Below are positions 44,656-54,105 of a DNA stretch of 64,000 bases, in pieces. The translations under genes were made by a program, and so were the position numbers. The stretch comes from an uncultured Prevotellaceae bacterium (GTDB lineage Bacteria; Bacteroidota; Bacteroidia; Bacteroidales; Bacteroidaceae), in contig CACYKE010000004.1 of NCBI GenBank assembly GCA_902774925.1, positions 18,261-82,260 on the forward strand, written 5' to 3'. Under the pieces are notes generated by a model. The model saw only the letters and a program-made list of their open reading frames with translations. It was not told the origin of the DNA and did not search any database. Every line of letters starts with the position of its first letter. Position 1 is the first letter of the stretch.

Positions 44656-45452
44656 AATATTCTATAATAACAGTCAATTATAACAATAAGGAGGGGTTAC
44701 GTAAAACCATAGAGAGCGTTATCCATCAAACCTATCGTGATTTCGAATACATCGTCATTGACGGTGGTTCAACAGATGGCAGTGCCGATGTATTGAAAGA
44801 ATACGATGAGCAAATCACCTATTGGGTATCAGAAAAAGACACCGGGATATACAATGGGATGAATAAAGGTATTGCAAAGGCAACAGGCGAATATCTAAAT
44901 TTTATGAATTCAGGCGATTGTTTTTATGCTCCAGATATTTTAGAGAAAGTTTCTAAAAACAATTACGACACCGATATCATTGTGGGAAGAGACTATCATT
45001 ACAATGAACAAACAGGAAAAGGCTTTTCCACTATCCTGCCCCCACGCATCTCAATGCTAACCTTCTACATTCAGACTCTCCCTCATCAAAGTTCGTTCTT
45101 CAAACGGGTATTATTTAGCAATACACTATATGACGAGTCTCTCAAGATCGTAGCTGACATTAAATTCTACATCCAAAAAATATGTATTGAAGATTGTAGC
45201 ATTCAGTTGATTGACGAGATTATATGTCGACGCGAACCTGATGGAATAAGTAAATCGTATAACGAGCGACGTATCGGCGAACATCAAGCAGTTCTCTCAG
45301 AATTTCTTCCCAAAGGGTCTATAAAAGACTACAATACATTAGCACTATTGGACAAAGTAACTCTTTATAAATTTTTACGCCTTATAGAGAATCCTAGAAG
45401 CAATAAGTTTATAACATTGTGTATAAAAATCATCAATAGAATTTATGGATAA
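44652..45452 (+). CDS. GT2 glycosyltransferase
   Basis: 266 residues, soluble. YSIITVNYNNKEGLRKTIESV, YIVIDGGSTDGSADVL and WVSEKDTGIYNGMNKGIAKATGEYLNFMNSGD form a complete GT2 core close to WcaA-like and colanic-acid-type enzymes. The metal-binding acidic motif sits in NSGD. Start overlaps the previous stop as ATGA; the end overlaps the next gene by 8 bp. Donor unknown. Confidence 0.9.
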   Translation: MKYSIITVNYNNKEGLRKTIESVIHQTYRDFEYIVIDGGSTDGSADVLKEYDEQITYWVSEKDTGIYNGMNKGIAKATGEYLNFMNSGDCFYAPDILEKVSKNNYDTDIIVGRDYHYNEQTGKGFSTILPPRISMLTFYIQTLPHQSSFFKRVLFSNTLYDESLKIVADIKFYIQKICIEDCSIQLIDEIICRREPDGISKSYNERRIGEHQAVLSEFLPKGSIKDYNTLALLDKVTLYKFLRLIENPRSNKFITLCIKIINRIYG

Positions 45453-46521
45453 CGAAACAATATCATATACATCTGGACAAAGGATTGATTATATTGATGC
45501 CCTTAAAGGATTCCTAATCCTTTCTGTTGTTATGTGTCATGTAGCAGGTTTTTGCATTGGCATACAAGATGATATTCCTTCTTTCCAACCAATACTCTTT
45601 GAATTCCGAAATCCACCATTTTTCTTCATTAGCGGTATGTTTGCATACAAAGCAGGAACTGCATGGAGCGGGAGTTATTGTTGCAAATTAATAAAAAGAA
45701 AATTTATGACAATAGCATGGCCAACAATTCTGTTTCTTGCAGCAATTCTATATGTTCATCCGTCATTCCACGGGCGTACTTTTTTGCATAATAGTATCAA
45801 AGACTTGTGGTTTCATTGGTTTACATTATCACTTTTTCTATATTTCGTTTTTTATTCTATCATTGGATTATTATTTAGTTATTTTAAAAACCAGCTATTT
45901 AAGTCTATATTATTACTCACCTGTGGAACTATTTTTTACTTACTATTTTCTGTTCAGTCTGTATATAACAATCTACCTATCGTCGATGATATCAAGGTAA
46001 CATTAGGGATGGAATACTGGGGATTTTTCTTTTTCTTTATTTTAGGAGTATTGGCACGAATGCATTACACACATTTTGTCAATATTCTTGACAGCAGTAT
46101 ATTCATCGCTATATGCATCTTTATTTTTATTATCTTTAATCTATTTAGTTACCCTCTCCAAAGTAATCATTTTAACCTTTTCCGTATTACAACATATGTA
46201 ACAGGGATTATCCTTGTTCTAAAATTTTTCAAGAAGTATCCTCCAAAAGGTTTCTTAAATAAAATTATGACATTTACTGGTAAAAGGACATTAGACATAT
46301 ATCTTATTCACTATTTTTTTCTACCACTCGCTCTATATGAGAATACATCCATATTCCGTGATAGTCCAATGCCGATTATAGAGTTTGCATTAACATTATC
46401 CATTTCAATTGCCATCATTGCTATGTCTCTTCTTGTTAGCTATATTATCAGACTAAGCCCAATATCTGCACATTACATATTTGGACACAATAAGAAACAA
46501 CATCATAATATCCCGACATGA
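45445..46521 (+). CDS. AT3 family acyltransferase
   Basis: 358 residues, about ten helices. RIDYIDALKGFLILSVVMCH carries the K-x10-H variant of the AT3 motif; FRNPPFFFISGMFAYKAG follows. The C-terminal SYIIRLSPISAHYIFG is nearly the same as in the AT3 protein at 56.9 kb, so the two are paralogues although one is AT-rich and in a different operon. Confidence 0.86.
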   Translation: MDNETISYTSGQRIDYIDALKGFLILSVVMCHVAGFCIGIQDDIPSFQPILFEFRNPPFFFISGMFAYKAGTAWSGSYCCKLIKRKFMTIAWPTILFLAAILYVHPSFHGRTFLHNSIKDLWFHWFTLSLFLYFVFYSIIGLLFSYFKNQLFKSILLLTCGTIFYLLFSVQSVYNNLPIVDDIKVTLGMEYWGFFFFFILGVLARMHYTHFVNILDSSIFIAICIFIFIIFNLFSYPLQSNHFNLFRITTYVTGIILVLKFFKKYPPKGFLNKIMTFTGKRTLDIYLIHYFFLPLALYENTSIFRDSPMPIIEFALTLSISIAIIAMSLLVSYIIRLSPISAHYIFGHNKKQHHNIPT

Positions 46522-47444
46522 AATCAATTGTTATCATATATCCTTATTTTGGCAAATTGCCAGTACAATACAAAATGTGGCGTGAATCTGCACTCCGCAA
46601 CCCGTCTGTTGACTTTATGTTTTTCACAGATGCAAATGTAGAACCAGCAAAGAATATCTTTGTACACAAAATGAAGTTCGAAGAATTTAGTCAGTACATC
46701 CAAGCCGCGTTCGATTTCCCCATCGTTCTTGACAGGCCCTATATTCTTTGCGATTTCAAGCCCGTATATGGACAGGCTCTCCAGCAATTCATTGGGCAAT
46801 ATGATTTCTGGGGCTATGGTGACCTGGATGTCGTTTATGGCGACTTTAGGGCATTCTTTACAGATGAGGTTCTTTCACGCTATAAATTCTTCTTAGGTTT
46901 TGGACATTTGACATTATATAAAAATGATGAAGAAACCAACACCTATTACAAGGTAATAATCCCAGGTTATCAAGACTATAGAGAAGTTCTAACTATACAT
47001 AAGCAGACTTTCTTTGACGAATATGATCACAAAGGAACTGCAGACAAATGGAAAGAGTGCAGGACACAGGATTGCTTTCTCGATTGGCAATTTGATAATA
47101 TATCCATCCCCAAAAAATCGTATTCAATGAATAGTCTCACTAGAGGATGGAAACAGATTCTGTTTGAACATCAAGGAAGCAAGCTATACATGCTTCGCTT
47201 CAATAATGGGAAATTAGAAAAAAAAGAATCCTTATATGCCCATTTCCAACACCGACCATTTATGAAAGATACTGTAAAGGACTATGAACATTTTCTGATT
47301 ACGCCGTCTTCCATGATAGACTACCCCCGTAACTTCACTACACTCAAGTTGAAATTCTATAGCAGAAAACGTTATTTAATGACTAAGTACTACCAATGGA
47401 AAGACCGCATCCTATGGAAAATGGGGAAAGGCCATATCAGATAA
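46518..47444 (+). CDS. DUF6625-type putative glycosyltransferase
   Basis: 308 residues. IVIIYPYFGKLPVQYKMWRESALRNP, DFMFFTDANVEP, LCDFKPVYGQAL and FWGYGDLDVVYGD match the capsule-locus family annotated as DUF6625; DLDVVYGD resembles a DxD metal site, so a transferase role is likely. I infer addition of a side sugar. Start overlaps the previous stop as ATGA; it closes the AT-rich plus-strand block. Confidence 0.75.
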   Translation: MKSIVIIYPYFGKLPVQYKMWRESALRNPSVDFMFFTDANVEPAKNIFVHKMKFEEFSQYIQAAFDFPIVLDRPYILCDFKPVYGQALQQFIGQYDFWGYGDLDVVYGDFRAFFTDEVLSRYKFFLGFGHLTLYKNDEETNTYYKVIIPGYQDYREVLTIHKQTFFDEYDHKGTADKWKECRTQDCFLDWQFDNISIPKKSYSMNSLTRGWKQILFEHQGSKLYMLRFNNGKLEKKESLYAHFQHRPFMKDTVKDYEHFLITPSSMIDYPRNFTTLKLKFYSRKRYLMTKYYQWKDRILWKMGKGHIR

Positions 47445-47483
47445 AAGGGAAGAAACGATAAAAAGAAAAATGACTGAAAAAAG

Positions 47484-48452
47484 ATGAAAGCACTATTCGA
47501 GATTAAGGACATTTCCACCTACCGCTCAGAGCTAATGGGGTGTGCCATTGTGTGGATTATGATGTTGCACTTCACCTTCACTCAGATAAAGCCTCTGGGG
47601 TTTGTGGCGCAATACGGCTTTGCCGGTGTGGAGATCTTCATGCTGGTATCCGGCTTCGGTCTGTTTTTCTCGCTCGACAAGGATTCCCGCCTCCTGACGT
47701 TTTACAGGAGAAGGCTGTTGCGTATCTTTCCCACCTACTACCTAATAGGGATAGCAGCCAGCATCATCCTGTTCCACGATGGCATCCTGACCTATCTGTA
47801 CCGTTATTCCACCATCGGGTTCTGGACGGGCGGTCTCTATTGGGAATGGTATGTCCCGTCTATTGTAGTGCTCTACCTATTTGCCCCCTTCCTGAAGAAA
47901 ATGATTGACAACAGGCAGTTGTTCCTGATGGTTTGCCTGGCCATTGCCATCTTAGGTGTTTCCTACTTCTTGGTAGCAAAAGAGATTGTAGACGCAAAGG
48001 AACCGCACTTCTTCCTGCTTTATCGCATCCCGACATTCATGTTAGGAATGACGTGCGCCTATTGGGCGAAGCGGGACATCGGTGCGAAATACTTCCTGAT
48101 GATACTGCTGGCGGGTATTCCGTTCTTTGCCCTACTGTTTCCACACCACCACGAAATATACAACTACAAATACTTCTCCCTGGTTTTCCTGCTTCCGCTG
48201 TTCATCATCAGCTTCACCGCACTTGCAAAATACGTTCGTTTCCTGAGGTCTTTCCTGGCAGCCATTGGGAAAGCAAGTCTGGAAACGTATCTGATACAGG
48301 CCATCTTCTTTCATGCCATCGTCACAGGAGTACTCGTCATCGAACCAGCCTGGCATGATGCCGTCACGATACTCCTGATCATCGTTTCGTCATTACTCGG
48401 CATCCTTGTGCATTGGCTGATTGACAAGAGCGGAATTCTGCGATTGTTGTAG
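47484..48452 (+). CDS. AT3 family acyltransferase, compositionally distinct
   Basis: 322 residues, about ten helices. STYRSELMGCAIVWIMMLHFTF keeps the His but has Met where the motif Arg is expected. FAGVEIFMLVSGFGLFFSL follows. Base composition is visibly more GC-rich than the genes on either side, which suggests separate acquisition. The last 60 bp overlap the convergent SGNH gene. Confidence 0.82.
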   Translation: MKALFEIKDISTYRSELMGCAIVWIMMLHFTFTQIKPLGFVAQYGFAGVEIFMLVSGFGLFFSLDKDSRLLTFYRRRLLRIFPTYYLIGIAASIILFHDGILTYLYRYSTIGFWTGGLYWEWYVPSIVVLYLFAPFLKKMIDNRQLFLMVCLAIAILGVSYFLVAKEIVDAKEPHFFLLYRIPTFMLGMTCAYWAKRDIGAKYFLMILLAGIPFFALLFPHHHEIYNYKYFSLVFLLPLFIISFTALAKYVRFLRSFLAAIGKASLETYLIQAIFFHAIVTGVLVIEPAWHDAVTILLIIVSSLLGILVHWLIDKSGILRLL

Positions 48453-49241
48453 GTCACGGGCTATAACCTTTGCAACACACGCGTCAAGCCTTTCGTAGCC
48501 AAGACGGTTCAGGTGTACCCTGTCAGTCATGAACAGTTCTTGGTTGATAGCCGTTCCTTCTCCGTTCCAGTCGGCCATTGGGACATAGACAACACGTTCC
48601 ATCAGGTGTTCCTCAAGAATCATTGCTCGTAAGGCTTCACAATACTCACGGTAACGATACATCCCGCAACGGGTCATGGTTGATCTCAGATAATCAGTCA
48701 ACAAATCCTTCTTGGATTTACTCTTATATAAATGCCACAAATCCACATCAGGAATTTCTATGATTATAGGAGTAATCTTATGCTCAAAAAGAAAACTAAG
48801 TATCATACGATAATGTGCACAAAATTGTTTAGTTCCTAGATTAGCTGCAGCATCATTAATACCTGCTGATATGATACAATAATCTGGAAGTTTCTGAAAC
48901 AACGTTTTTGTCCCGTCTCCGTCAGACTCGAACATCAGCTGGTAGATACCTTTACTCTTTGCACCTCCTTTTCCTTTAGAAATCACCTTTACTGGTTGTG
49001 AAACTCTCTTTTTTAATTCCGAACTTAAGAATGTGTCCATTTGTAACCCGTGATGAATACCAGCCCAACTATCACCTATCATAATAACTCGAAGTGTATC
49101 ATCACTTTTTTCAGGTATTTCATAAGACTTTAGAGGCTGAGCTATTGACCAGAAGTGTCTCCATCGGGAATAATAATAACCATATATAACACCCAAAGAC
49201 AATAACACAACTAGGAGAAAAATGATTAATTTACGAAACAT
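48393..49241 (-). CDS. Membrane-anchored SGNH hydrolase-like protein
   Basis: 282 residues: N-terminal anchor (LIIFLLVVLLSLGVIYGYYY), then IGDSWAG (block I), KGKGGAKSKGIY, DYCIISAGINDA (block III) and DRVHLNRLGYERLD (block V). Same subfamily as the proteins at 41.2 and 56.0 kb. The last 19 codons overlap the opposite AT3 gene, so the C-terminal tail (after about VIARDLQQ) is probably a recent extension. Base composition changes within the gene. It is last in the minus-strand operon of three. Confidence 0.83.
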   Translation of the reverse strand: MFRKLIIFLLVVLLSLGVIYGYYYSRWRHFWSIAQPLKSYEIPEKSDDTLRVIMIGDSWAGIHHGLQMDTFLSSELKKRVSQPVKVISKGKGGAKSKGIYQLMFESDGDGTKTLFQKLPDYCIISAGINDAAANLGTKQFCAHYRMILSFLFEHKITPIIIEIPDVDLWHLYKSKSKKDLLTDYLRSTMTRCGMYRYREYCEALRAMILEEHLMERVVYVPMADWNGEGTAINQELFMTDRVHLNRLGYERLDACVAKVIARDLQQSQNSALVNQPMHKDAE

Positions 49242-50202
49242 AAACTATTTTGCTCAGGATTTTATTTTTATGTATTAAAATAGAAACCATCCAACCACCT
49301 ATTAGTGCCAAGAGAATTTCAAACACCCCCGCGAAATAACCGAGTTCCATATCTGGAAATACCCAACGATATACATCTTTTGCTAATACAATAAATGCTA
49401 TTTCTATACTGAAGATCGTCAACGAATGCCGACCTAATGCCGTAAACAATCTTCCAACAAGCGTTCCTTGAAGATACCTGGAAGCCCAAAGAACTATGAA
49501 ACTACCAAAAACTGCCAAAACAAAATAAATCAACACTGAAGATCCATACATTCTAGCGGAAAGATTCATTTCACCGCCAACATACTGAAGGCATATATAT
49601 ATACCTATTAGTAATATGACTATCCAGACATTTGTTTTTATTAACTCATGCTTTCGAGATTCCATACCAGCATACATTACCAAGGCCGTCAACGGCGCTG
49701 TGTCAAGACTCCACGGCAACAAAATAGGGCAAAGGGTAAATATATATGCCAATAGGGCATAAAATACCATTATTGCATATTTATATCGTTCATTATAGGT
49801 TATCAGAGAAAAAAAGAAATACGTAGTTATCATTGATGTAAGAAACCACATGGGATAATTACCTGAAGTCAAGAACCTTATATTAGGAGTGACGCCCAGT
49901 GGATACAAGCAATATCTTGAATACAGCATACCTACAAATTCACGTAATGAAAAACTCCAAAACACCAAAAACAAAACAAAATTAAAGAACAAATATGGTA
50001 CAAACAATTTAACGAATCTATTTTTCATTGATTTTAGAAAGGTGTCTCTTTGTGAATAAGTATAACCAGAGCAGAAATAAAATATTGGCACAAACATGCC
50101 CATAAACAGCCACATCAAATCTAAAGCATGAGTATGAGAACAAACGACCAACACAATTCCAATACCCTTAGCTATATCAACATATTCTAATCGCTCTTTC
50201 AT
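49231..50202 (-). CDS. AT3 family acyltransferase
   Basis: 323 residues, about ten helices. YVDIAKGIGIVLVVCSHTHA has the K-x10-H variant. PIFYFCSGYTYSQRDTF and KLFVPYLFFNFVLFLV are family blocks. It overlaps the downstream SGNH gene by 11 bp, so AT3 and SGNH are translationally coupled, supporting a functional pair. Confidence 0.86.
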   Translation of the reverse strand: MKERLEYVDIAKGIGIVLVVCSHTHALDLMWLFMGMFVPIFYFCSGYTYSQRDTFLKSMKNRFVKLFVPYLFFNFVLFLVFWSFSLREFVGMLYSRYCLYPLGVTPNIRFLTSGNYPMWFLTSMITTYFFFSLITYNERYKYAIMVFYALLAYIFTLCPILLPWSLDTAPLTALVMYAGMESRKHELIKTNVWIVILLIGIYICLQYVGGEMNLSARMYGSSVLIYFVLAVFGSFIVLWASRYLQGTLVGRLFTALGRHSLTIFSIEIAFIVLAKDVYRWVFPDMELGYFAGVFEILLALIGGWMVSILIHKNKILSKIVYVS

Positions 50203-50211
50203 AATTATAGA

Positions 50212-51492
50212 TTATAAACCGCAATTCAACAAATCAAATTGACAACACCAATTATGCAATGGGAGTTCTTTCTCATTAATTCCAATCGTTAACTTTTCTC
50301 CCTGTGAATCACGGAGATTTCCTCTTGGTCCATTGATTCTTCCACCTTTCAAATACTCACCATTAACCGCATAACGGACCTTACATCCTATTGGGGATTC
50401 ATTACATGTAAGAACAACACTATTACCTTCTATACTAACAGATGATATGATATCAGAATTATCTTTGTTTATCACATTAAATCCATAATGAGGTGCCTTC
50501 CTAACCTGTATCGTATCAAAACATAACGGTGGAGAAGGAACATTGAAAAGAATCTCCACATTATTTGCAGAACAACTGATTTCTAGAGGAACAAGTCCGA
50601 TTCTGCGCTTTTGGTGATGAAGAATACCTAATGCAGATTGTGCTGCCAAACCTCCAATACTTTTTTGACCTTCAGCATCTATATGAATATTCTCGTTGAC
50701 AAAATTATATGGATAAACGGGGCCACTCGCCCATATTAAACTGTCATCCCTTATCATTTCCATTTGAATGGTCGGAGTCTGGGATTCTATGGTATTGTAA
50801 TAATTCTCCTTATAACGCGTTCCTTTGGTAACTGCATTGGTCTGATAACAAATAATACGAATATCTTCTGATTGTCGAGTAACTGCCTTAATATCTGTAT
50901 TGAGATTCTTGTACATTTGTTGGAATAGTTTTTTATAATCCGTATTGGGATAATCAGCGATATCCGACTCTCCTTGCATCCAACAGACTGCAGGTACAAT
51001 AAAAGTCCATCCTCTCTTTTCTGCTTCTTGATAGGCATGTTTTATCTCACCAATAAATTTTAAGTATGGAGCGGCTGGTTTCATTAACTGAGTGATGGTC
51101 TTCATGCCATGCCCACCAGGAAAAATACAAATCAATGTATCTTCACCCAATTGCGGAACCATTTTCTCAGCCATACCATATACAGAGAGTTCAAAAGCTT
51201 TCTTATCGTAATGTAGCAGTCTCTTGACATTTTGTTTGAATCTACTGCTATGATCAAAATATCCAAAAGCATAATCCATATTCTCTGTAACAATTCTATC
51301 ATTATACTTTAGTCGCAGAGAATCAAAATCAGTTATTCGTACCGCCTCTTCCCCCAGAGCAAGGCTTTGACCATAAACAGGAATACATACGACAACCTTA
51401 TGGCCATAGTCCTTTTTGTTTATCTCATGATAAACTATTGCCAAGAGACATATCATAACCACCACAATAACAAAATAATATTTACGTTTCAT
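50212..51492 (-). CDS. SASA-type carbohydrate esterase (sialate O-acetylesterase-like)
   Basis: 426 residues with an N-terminal membrane anchor or signal (YYFVIVVVMICLLAIVY). SGNH-fold esterase blocks are visible: PVYGQSLALG with the nucleophile Ser, PAVCWMQGESD, and NIHIDAEGQ with the catalytic His. A C-terminal beta-rich part of about 130 residues follows. Predicted periplasmic removal or transfer of O-acyl groups. It is first in the minus-strand operon with an AT3 and an SGNH gene. Confidence 0.82.
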   Translation of the reverse strand: MKRKYYFVIVVVMICLLAIVYHEINKKDYGHKVVVCIPVYGQSLALGEEAVRITDFDSLRLKYNDRIVTENMDYAFGYFDHSSRFKQNVKRLLHYDKKAFELSVYGMAEKMVPQLGEDTLICIFPGGHGMKTITQLMKPAAPYLKFIGEIKHAYQEAEKRGWTFIVPAVCWMQGESDIADYPNTDYKKLFQQMYKNLNTDIKAVTRQSEDIRIICYQTNAVTKGTRYKENYYNTIESQTPTIQMEMIRDDSLIWASGPVYPYNFVNENIHIDAEGQKSIGGLAAQSALGILHHQKRRIGLVPLEISCSANNVEILFNVPSPPLCFDTIQVRKAPHYGFNVINKDNSDIISSVSIEGNSVVLTCNESPIGCKVRYAVNGEYLKGGRINGPRGNLRDSQGEKLTIGINEKELPLHNWCCQFDLLNCGL

Positions 51493-51522
51493 ATTTAAGT
51501 ACTATTAAATGCTATTTCCTCA

Positions 51523-51530
51523 CAAAGGTA
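51523..51530 (-). promoter_or_regulatory. -7 element (TACCTTTG) of the minus-strand esterase-AT3-SGNH operon
   Basis: The minus strand reads TACCTTTG with TTG 19 bp further upstream. It lies 30 bp before the start of the SASA esterase gene. Confidence 0.7.
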
Positions 51531-51626
51531 ACGTTTTAATTCGACAATCCAATAAGAAATCCCTTTTTTTTCGTTAAATAATGACAAATATTTATTAACA
51601 TCTAAATATATTACTGGTATTATTAC

Positions 51627-51634
51627 TAAATTTG
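51627..51634 (+). promoter_or_regulatory. -7 element (TAAATTTG) of the GT4 gene
   Basis: TAAATTTG lies 15 bp upstream of the ATG at 51650, in the divergent gap. No clear -33 element is seen. Confidence 0.5.
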
Positions 51635-51649
51635 CAAAAAATAAGACTT

Positions 51650-52828
51650 ATGAAAATTGCGGTTCTTACATCAGGCATTTTATCCGTTCCTGCCGTACAG
51701 GGAGGGGCCGTAGAGAATCTTGTAGATTTCTATCTGGAATATAACGAGCTACACCAAATACACGATATCACCGTGTATAGTGTGTGGCATCCCGATGTTA
51801 AGAAGCATCCAGCACTGCTATCAGAAGTCAATCACTACAAATATATTAAAATGAATGGATGGTGGAACAAATTAAGGAAGAAATTCTACCAAAAGACACA
51901 CGACAAAGAATATTACCATTACAGCATTGAATATTTCCTGCATGAGGTCATCAAGGACATACGTAAGCAACATTACGATGTCATCATTTTAGAGAATCGC
52001 CCAGGTTACGCTCTCAAGCTGGAAGAAATAACTGATGCCAAACTGATATACCATCTTCATAATGAGAAGTTAGATAAAAAGGCGGTTCATGCTCAAAAGA
52101 TCTATGATGCAGCAACTCTGATTTTAACGGTGTCAGACTATATAAAAAAATGTGTTCAAACGATTAATAATAAAGACTGCAAGACAAAAACAATTCATAA
52201 TGGCATTAACCTTGCCGTTTTCAATATCAATGCCATGAATAATCGTTCTGCGTTAGGACTTCAAGATGAGGACTTCGTTCTCGTTTTTAGTGGAAGGGTA
52301 AATCGCGAAAAAGGCATTATGGAACTGATTGAAGCCATGAATTTACTAGAGGAGCATCAAAATATCAAACTAATGGTAATAGGTAGCACCTTCTATGGCA
52401 ATGATACAAATGAAAACGCATTTACAACAGAACTGAAGGCAAAAGCCGAACCCCTACAAGAACGCATCATATTTACGGGCTTTCTTCCCTACTCCAACAT
52501 TCCAGATTATCTTCGAATGGCAGATGTGGCTGTCATCCCCTCCGTATGGGATGACCCATTCCCAACAACAGTTCTTGAAGCTCAAGCGATGGGGTTACCA
52601 ATCATTACCACCCGTCGCGGTGGAATTCCAGAAGAAGTTACTGAGAAAAATGCTATTTTGCTTGATACTGATGAACACTTTGTCGAGAGTCTTGCTGCCG
52701 CCATCTTAGATCTTTATAATCATCCAGAGGAACGGGAACAAATGGCAGCTGCAGGTCTTGAACGAGCCAAACTATTCGACAAAGAGACATACGCCAAGAA
52801 TTTCTTCAAGGCATTGGAGGGAATCTAA
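51650..52828 (+). CDS. GT4 glycosyltransferase
   Basis: Predicted retaining transferase with two Rossmann domains, 392 residues from the ATG at 51650. N-terminal MKIAVLTSGILSVPAVQGGAVENLV includes the acceptor-side Gly-rich loop. The C-domain has VFSGRVNREKGIMELIEAM, GFLPYSNIPDYLRMADVAVIPSVWDDPFPTTVLEAQAMGLP (the ExxxxxxE region) and TTRRGGIPE. It is isolated between two minus-strand operons. A copy of its last codons lies about 200 bp downstream. Confidence 0.9.
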   Translation: MKIAVLTSGILSVPAVQGGAVENLVDFYLEYNELHQIHDITVYSVWHPDVKKHPALLSEVNHYKYIKMNGWWNKLRKKFYQKTHDKEYYHYSIEYFLHEVIKDIRKQHYDVIILENRPGYALKLEEITDAKLIYHLHNEKLDKKAVHAQKIYDAATLILTVSDYIKKCVQTINNKDCKTKTIHNGINLAVFNINAMNNRSALGLQDEDFVLVFSGRVNREKGIMELIEAMNLLEEHQNIKLMVIGSTFYGNDTNENAFTTELKAKAEPLQERIIFTGFLPYSNIPDYLRMADVAVIPSVWDDPFPTTVLEAQAMGLPIITTRRGGIPEEVTEKNAILLDTDEHFVESLAAAILDLYNHPEEREQMAAAGLERAKLFDKETYAKNFFKALEGI

Positions 52829-52897
52829 ATCTACTGGTTTTCCGTTAAATAACACCAAAAATCAAGTAGAAAGACACTTTATTACGAATATAATTAT

Positions 52898-52905
52898 TAT
52901 ATTTG
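52898..52905 (+). promoter_or_regulatory. Orphan -7 element (TATATTTG)
   Basis: TATATTTG precedes an ATG at 52926 that opens only ten codons. It looks like the surviving promoter of a lost gene. Confidence 0.5.
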
Positions 52906-52925
52906 CAATAAAAATGTAAGGAACG

Positions 52926-53046
52926 ATGAATAATATAGCTGTAACTTACCAAAACTGAAAATGGTTATCGTATTTACGACTTTTTCTTTTCAGAATGGTT
53001 AGCAACAGTCTATTAAACTTTTTTTAGGGCATTAGAGGGAATATAA
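52926..53046 (+). pseudogene. Remnant of a deleted gene, probably a GT4 glycosyltransferase
   Basis: An ATG with a promoter opens MNNIAVTYQN and then stops. About 90 bp later TTTTTTAGGGCATTAGAGGG and the following bases to TAA (53044-53046) encode FFRALEGI-stop, almost the same as the FFKALEGI-stop ending of the GT4 gene just upstream. The 5' and 3' ends of a gene appear to have survived an internal deletion. The middle contains no recognisable coding. Confidence 0.5.
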
Positions 53047-53050
53047 ACTG

Positions 53051-54073
53051 CTAAGGCAAATTATTTTTTTTGAATTTTATTGCAACAGATTTGTCGTACA
53101 ACTTTTGTATCATATATGAAAGAGCAATGATAACAGGGAAAACAAGACCTACCATATACAACCATTTAACAGAGGTATCCGTCGGATTCCATATTCTCTC
53201 TGCTCCCCAATAAAAGAACCGATGGAACATATAACTGCTCATACTGGCATAACTAACTACATTTATTAATCGACATACAAGCAACCTAAGACCATTCTGT
53301 CGATGGTTAAGATTGTCAAAAAGCAGTCTGGCAACACCTTCGCATATAAATAGAATCACAAAAACACCTGCTGCTCCGACTGCCATTTGATATGATGGTC
53401 GGAAAATGAATGAGTAATAGATGGAAACTCCCATCAAAAGAACAAATACCACAACGGCAAGGGTCTTGATGGTAGTCCCATATGAAGTATTGAACTTCCA
53501 ATCGAAACAAGATGCAGATATCACTCCGACAAAATAGAAGAACACATTGAAAACAAAGCGATTATCTATAGAAGGAAACAAGAAACGGGCAATAAGAAGT
53601 AAAGCAAAAAGGAATAGACAACCAGTGACTCGCCATCTCAACTCATGTCTGGAAATCAAGGGTGTTATTAGATAGCACCATAAAATAACAGGTATATAAT
53701 ACAAAGTCATAGGTTTCGGATTGACAAAAGGAGAAATACATAACAGACCATTCCATGTGGCATCTGCATTATTAAAATCTATTAGCCACAACAAAATGGA
53801 AGAAGCCACAAATAACGGGACTATCCTCAATATACGCTTTTTGTAGAAAGTCCATACGACAACATTCCCATATTGTCCAAAACAATACTTTTTCCCCAAT
53901 AGATAACCAGAAACAAAAGTAAACAATCCAAGACTAGCATGGGCAATAGCGACACATGCTGGATATATAATTGTCATCTGCTCCTGAGGATAAATATACC
54001 CATAAAGATGAAAACACGCAACAAGATAGGTCATACAAACAACTCGGACAACATCAAATCTATATTCTCTCAT
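53051..54073 (-). CDS. AT3 family acyltransferase
   Basis: 340 residues, about ten helices. YRFDVVRVVCMTYLVACFH keeps Arg and His, with one extra residue between them compared with R-x10-H. SLGLFTFVSGYLLGKKY follows, and SYASMSSYMFHRFFYW lies near the end. It is the last gene of the minus-strand operon that starts at 57.9 kb. Confidence 0.84.
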   Translation of the reverse strand: MREYRFDVVRVVCMTYLVACFHLYGYIYPQEQMTIIYPACVAIAHASLGLFTFVSGYLLGKKYCFGQYGNVVVWTFYKKRILRIVPLFVASSILLWLIDFNNADATWNGLLCISPFVNPKPMTLYYIPVILWCYLITPLISRHELRWRVTGCLFLFALLLIARFLFPSIDNRFVFNVFFYFVGVISASCFDWKFNTSYGTTIKTLAVVVFVLLMGVSIYYSFIFRPSYQMAVGAAGVFVILFICEGVARLLFDNLNHRQNGLRLLVCRLINVVSYASMSSYMFHRFFYWGAERIWNPTDTSVKWLYMVGLVFPVIIALSYMIQKLYDKSVAIKFKKNNLP

Positions 54074-54105
54074 ATCTTAACACTACTATTAATTCCTTAC
54101 TATTA

